Positions 55,884 through 59,291 of a DNA stretch of 59,291 bases are shown one piece after another (the stretch's first letter is position 1; every line of letters starts with the position of its first letter). Under the pieces are notes generated by a model that was not told the DNA's origin, ran no database searches, and saw only the letters and a list, made by a program, of their open reading frames with translations. Origin of the DNA: Nocardioides sp. (GTDB taxonomy: Bacteria > Actinomycetota > Actinomycetes > Propionibacteriales > Nocardioidaceae); contig NZ_JACIXG010000027.1 in the NCBI RefSeq assembly GCF_014360585.1, positions 1-59,291 of the forward strand. The letters are read 5' to 3'. Position numbers and translations under genes: made by a program.

Positions 55884-58800
55884 GCCCGGAGACGAATCCA
55901 GCGATGAACTCCGCGATGACGGTCGAGACCCCCGAAGAGCTCGCCAAGCTGATGGGCCACGACTGGCTCTACAGCGAGGAGCAGTTCCGCGCGATCACGG
56001 CTCCGCTGGAGCCGGCCGTGGTGATCGCCGGCGCCGGCTCCGGCAAGACCGCGGTGATGGCCGCTCGAGTCGTCTGGCTGGTCGCCACCGGTCGCGTACT
56101 CCCTGGGGAGGTGCTCGGTCTGACCTTCACCACGAAGGCGACCGCCGAGCTGGCCACCCGGATCCGGGAGTCGCTGCAGAAGGCAGGTCTGTGGCCCGAG
56201 CGACGCGAAGGTCCACCGCGGCCCGGGGAAGAGGACGAGGAGCCCGCTGAGCCGACGGTTTCGACCTACCACTCCTACGCCTCCGGGCTGCTCTCCGAGC
56301 ACGGCCTGCGGATCGGGCACGAGCCGGACACCCGGCTGATCGCCGATGCGACCCGCTACCAGCTGGCGGCGCGGGCCGTGGCCCGGCACCCCAACCCGGT
56401 GGAGAAGCTGACCGACTACCCGAAGCTGGCCGTCCAGCAGCTGCTCGCGCTCGACTCCGAGCTGTCCGAGCACCTCGTCGATCCCGCCACGTTGCGTGCC
56501 TACGACCGCAACGAGCGAGCGCTGTTCGCCCTCGAGGTGGCTGATCTCAAGGCGCAGCTCGCCGACGGGAAGCGGGTCAAGACGAAGCTGAACAAGGTCG
56601 AGAAGGCGATCGACGCGATCGACAAGCGCTACGAGCTGCTCGATCTGGTCGACGGCTACCGCCGCCTCAAGGACCGGCTCGGGCTGATGGACTTCTCCGA
56701 CCAGATCGCTCTCGCAGCCCGCCTGGCCGAGGAGACCCCCGAGGTCGGGGAGATCGAGCGTGGGAAGTTCAAGGTGGTGCTGCTCGACGAATACCAGGAC
56801 ACCTCGGTGGCCCAGGCCAAGATGCTCGCTCGTCTCTTCGGCGACGGGCATCCGGTGACCGCCGTCGGCGACCCCAACCAGGCGATCTACGGGTGGCGCG
56901 GTGCCTCGGTGAGCAACATTCTCGAGTTCGGCAGGGACTTCCCTCCCAAGGGGGCCTCGACAAGCTCGACCACCGGGTACTCCCTGACCGTCAACCGCCG
57001 CTCGGACGCCCGCATCCTCGACACCGCCAACCATCTGGCCGCCCAGCTCTACGAAGGGCGCGAGAAGGAGCGGCTTGTCGCCGCCGAGGGGGCGCGCGAC
57101 GGTGAGGTGCGGGTGCATGTCCACGAGACGTACGACGAAGAGCTGCTCTGGCTCGCCGACAAGGTGATCGAGGCCCACGAGTCGGTCGGGGAGTGGAAGG
57201 AGATCGGCGTGCTGACCAGGGACAACTCGCAGGCGGCGGCGGTCTTCGACGCGCTCACCGCACGCGAGATCCCGGTCGAGATCGTCGGTCTGAAGGGGCT
57301 GCTCCGGCTGCCCGAGGTGGCCGAGGTCGTCGCCACCATGGAGCTGCTCCACGACGTCACCGCCAACTCCGCGCTGCTCACCCTGCTCGCCGGCCCACGC
57401 TGGGCGATCGGGCCCCGTGACCTCGCCATCCTCGGCCGCAGGTCGCGTGATCTGGCCGGGGTCGTCGGAGGTGCGGAGGAGTTCGCCGACGTCGAGCGGC
57501 AGCTGGAGGCGGCCGTCGAGGGCACCGACCCCACCGAGATCCCCTCGCTCAACGACGCGCTTGAGGATCCCGGCGACCCCTCCGACTACGACTACTCACC
57601 GCAGGCCAGGGAGCGCTTCAAGCTGCTCGCCGATGAGCTCCGCGGGTTGCGCCGAGCGGTCAACGAGCCGCTCCTCGACCTGGTCCGCCGGATCATCGAC
57701 GTCACCGGCATCGACGTCGAGCTCGCTGCCTCGGTCTCCCCGGCGGCCTCCGCCCGGCGCGACAACCTCGACCTCTTCGTCCAGGCGGTCGCAGACTTCG
57801 AAGGTCTCGATGGCCAGGTAACCCTGGCCGCGCTGCTGGCCTACCTGGAGGCGGAGGACGAATACGGCCAGGGACTCGATGTCGCCACCCCGTCCGAGGC
57901 CGACTCGGTCAAGCTGCTCACCGTCCACCGCGCCAAGGGCCTGGAGTGGGATGTCGTCTTCCTGGTCGGGGTGACCCACAAGAAGTTCCCCACCGGCCAG
58001 ACGCGATCGTCGTGGCTGACCGTCCCCTCGGTGATGCCCGCCGCGCTCCGCGGAGACCGTGACGACCTGCCCCAGCTCCACGGCCACGACGCCGACTCGA
58101 TCGACGAGCTCCTCGCCGAGCGCAAGGAGCACGAGCGCGTCGAGGAGCTCCGGTTGGCGTACGTCGCCTGGACCCGGGCCCGCCACGTCCAGTTCGTCTC
58201 GTGCTGGCGCTGGTCGCCCTCGCTGAAAGAGGGCCGCGGCCCGTCGCTCTACGTGGAGAAGACCCGCGAGGCGCTGTTGCAGTGGGGTGCCAAGCCTGAC
58301 CGCTGGGCGGAGGTCGTTGTCAAGGGCGAGGAGGAGAGCCCGTACGCCGCGCAGGAGGTCGACCTGCCCTGGCCGATCAATCACCACACGGCCGAGGTGG
58401 AGCGCCGGCTGGAGGCGGCCAAGCTGGTCCGTGAGGTCGGCCCGGGGCCGGACGATCTCGAGGATCTCACCCTGCTCGAGACCGTGAACCAATGGGACGA
58501 GGAGATCGAGCGGCTGCTCGCCGAGGCGGCCCGTGAGCGGGCTCCCGAGGTGACCGTTCCGCTGCCGTCGTCGTTGTCGGCCACCGCCATGTCCAAGCTG
58601 CGCGACGATCCGCTCGGCTTCGCCGCCGACCTGGTCCGCCCGATGCCCCGTAAGCCGTCCTCCCAGGCCCGTTTCGGCACCCGGTTCCACGCCTGGGTCG
58701 AGGCCCGCTTCGGCCAGCAGGACCTCTTCGACCCCGACGACCTGCCTGGTCGTGCCGACCACGGCATCGAGGACGAGTCCGGTCTCGAGGAGGTGATCGC

Positions 58801-59134
58801 CGCCTTCGAGAAAGGCCCGTTCGCCGACCGGCCACCCTTCCGCGTCGAGGCCGCCTTCGCGATCGTCCTGGCAGGCCAGGTCGTGCGCGGCCGGATCGAC
58901 GCGGTCTACCAGGAGCCCGACGGCACCTTCCTGATCATCGACTGGAAGACCAACCAGACCCAGAACGCCGACCCTCTTCAGCTGGCCCTCTACCGACTCG
59001 GGTGGGCTGAGCTCATGGGCGTGCCGTTGTCGCAGGTTCGGGCGGCGTTCTACTACGTGCGTTCTGGGCGGCTCGTCGAGCCTCCTGCTCTTCCTGGGCG
59101 GGAGGAGTTGGAGAGGATCGTGGGTGGGGGCTGA
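55880..59134 (+). CDS. adnB: Helicase-nuclease subunit AdnB
   Basis: A 1084-residue UvrD-like helicase-nuclease, the AdnB subunit (Rv3201c type) and, in mycobacteria, the main translocating motor. Walker A is VIAGAGSGKT near 50, motif II LLDEYQDTSVAQ near 302, GDPNQAIYGWRG follows, and motif VI is AYVAWTRARH near 760. The RecB-type nuclease has FGTRFHAWVEARFG, GRIDAVYQEPD and LIIDWKTNQTQ near 1018, without Fe-S cysteines. Residues about 359-366 come from a short dispersed repeat. The start is GTG at 55880, overlapping the adnA stop; the same frame is open far upstream inside adnA but is not coding there. Confidence 0.93.
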   Translation: MSPETNPAMNSAMTVETPEELAKLMGHDWLYSEEQFRAITAPLEPAVVIAGAGSGKTAVMAARVVWLVATGRVLPGEVLGLTFTTKATAELATRIRESLQKAGLWPERREGPPRPGEEDEEPAEPTVSTYHSYASGLLSEHGLRIGHEPDTRLIADATRYQLAARAVARHPNPVEKLTDYPKLAVQQLLALDSELSEHLVDPATLRAYDRNERALFALEVADLKAQLADGKRVKTKLNKVEKAIDAIDKRYELLDLVDGYRRLKDRLGLMDFSDQIALAARLAEETPEVGEIERGKFKVVLLDEYQDTSVAQAKMLARLFGDGHPVTAVGDPNQAIYGWRGASVSNILEFGRDFPPKGASTSSTTGYSLTVNRRSDARILDTANHLAAQLYEGREKERLVAAEGARDGEVRVHVHETYDEELLWLADKVIEAHESVGEWKEIGVLTRDNSQAAAVFDALTAREIPVEIVGLKGLLRLPEVAEVVATMELLHDVTANSALLTLLAGPRWAIGPRDLAILGRRSRDLAGVVGGAEEFADVERQLEAAVEGTDPTEIPSLNDALEDPGDPSDYDYSPQARERFKLLADELRGLRRAVNEPLLDLVRRIIDVTGIDVELAASVSPAASARRDNLDLFVQAVADFEGLDGQVTLAALLAYLEAEDEYGQGLDVATPSEADSVKLLTVHRAKGLEWDVVFLVGVTHKKFPTGQTRSSWLTVPSVMPAALRGDRDDLPQLHGHDADSIDELLAERKEHERVEELRLAYVAWTRARHVQFVSCWRWSPSLKEGRGPSLYVEKTREALLQWGAKPDRWAEVVVKGEEESPYAAQEVDLPWPINHHTAEVERRLEAAKLVREVGPGPDDLEDLTLLETVNQWDEEIERLLAEAARERAPEVTVPLPSSLSATAMSKLRDDPLGFAADLVRPMPRKPSSQARFGTRFHAWVEARFGQQDLFDPDDLPGRADHGIEDESGLEEVIAAFEKGPFADRPPFRVEAAFAIVLAGQVVRGRIDAVYQEPDGTFLIIDWKTNQTQNADPLQLALYRLGWAELMGVPLSQVRAAFYYVRSGRLVEPPALPGREELERIVGGG
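56955..56977 (+). repeat. Short dispersed repeat translated inside adnB
   Basis: A 23-mer with core CTCGACAAGCTCGACCACCG matches the repeat after hpf at 16906-16931. In frame it adds ASTSSTTG just before the conserved YSLTVNRRS motif of the helicase. Confidence 0.7.
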
Positions 59135-59156
59135 CGCCGGTTTTCGGCACGCGTCA
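59132..59156 (+). terminator. Possible terminator after adnB
   Basis: TGACGC and GCGTCA pair (59132-59137 with 59151-59156); the stop codon is the first arm's TGA. TGTGTTTTTG follows a few bases later. Confidence 0.45.
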
Positions 59157-59176
59157 GGGCTGTGTTTTTGTGGTTG

Positions 59177-59291
59177 GGGTTTGCCGCCGACCCGTTTGGG
59201 GAGGGTGTTCTCGACGAACCCCGGAGTAAAGGACGGCCTTCGGCCGCCGGCTTCGCCGGTCGCCTGCGGCGATCCTTGACACCGGGCTCCG
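59177..59291 (+). repeat. Cloverleaf-forming dispersed repeat, copy 2 (cut by window end)
   Basis: The stretch matches the reverse complement of 72-198. The closing stem AAGGA/TCCTT (59229-59233 with 59273-59277) encloses hairpins GGCC-TTC-GGCC (59235-59245), GCCGGC-TTC-GCCGGT (59246-59260) and TCGCC-TGC-GGCGA (59260-59272). Loop and third-arm bases differ from copy 1 while pairing is kept. Confidence 0.75.

Overview
The window looks like chromosomal DNA of a high-GC actinobacterium, most likely a Nocardioides-type member of the Propionibacteriales (inference). The base composition is GC-rich. GTG and TTG starts are common, stop/start overlaps of 4 nt are frequent, and several promoters look leaderless. 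Gene order follows blocks I remember from Mycobacterium tuberculosis: a DUF3499/manB/SIS block (Rv3256c-Rv3259), ahcY-mtrA-mtrB-lpqB-comF-hpf-secA (Rv3248c-Rv3240c), and a helicase/ferritin-like/DUF3107/TetR/moeZ/ATL/adnAB block (Rv3211-Rv3201c). I see no prophage, insertion sequence, CRISPR array, rRNA or tRNA.

Region 1 (1-6.7 kb): a metallopeptidase-like gene diverges from DUF3499, manB, a Trm112-like gene and a SIS-like gene. Next come two tandem membrane-anchored solute-binding proteins with no transporter partners, preceded by a perfect Crp-type site, and then a DUF808 membrane protein. Region 2 (6.7-24.8 kb): a leftward flavin monooxygenase/serine hydrolase operon sits behind a KstR-like operator. 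It is followed by ahcY with a structured leader, the MtrAB-LpqB envelope-signalling operon, comF, a ~273-nt structured RNA that is probably the raiA-motif RNA, hpf, an orphan LuxR-type regulator, a hemerythrin-like gene, a YcaQ-type glycosylase and secA. Leftward genes for an Rv3235-family protein, TatB and Mrp close the region.

Region 3 (24.8-41.5 kb) is more accessory. It holds a secreted sulfatase, an MgtE-N/DUF1003 pair, a secreted nuclease-like fusion, and an acyl-CoA dehydrogenase. Two paralogous sulfotransferase-fold proteins, a glycosyltransferase, a MaoC/SDR pair, a histidine phosphatase, PHP and MarC proteins, an SDR and an L,D-transpeptidase follow. The acyl-CoA dehydrogenase and the MaoC/SDR pair share an almost identical palindromic operator.

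Region 4 (41.5-59.3 kb) contains the DEAD-box helicase, ferritin-like and C39-like proteins, a GlsB-type protein, DUF3107, TetR and MoeZ. A small anchored protein with a sortase, a secreted protease, ATL, an acyltransferase, a cupin, DUF1905 and the AdnA-AdnB helicase-nuclease complete it.

The most striking non-genic content is a set of palindromic repeat families. One forms a cloverleaf and occurs in opposite orientation at the two window ends. One is a nested 34-38 nt palindrome with covarying bases, downstream of ahcY and of secA. One is a 125-169 bp cruciform-like element present once between genes and once in frame inside adnA. Smaller repeats are translated in frame in the DEAD-box helicase and adnB, so all three helicase genes here carry a translated repeat.
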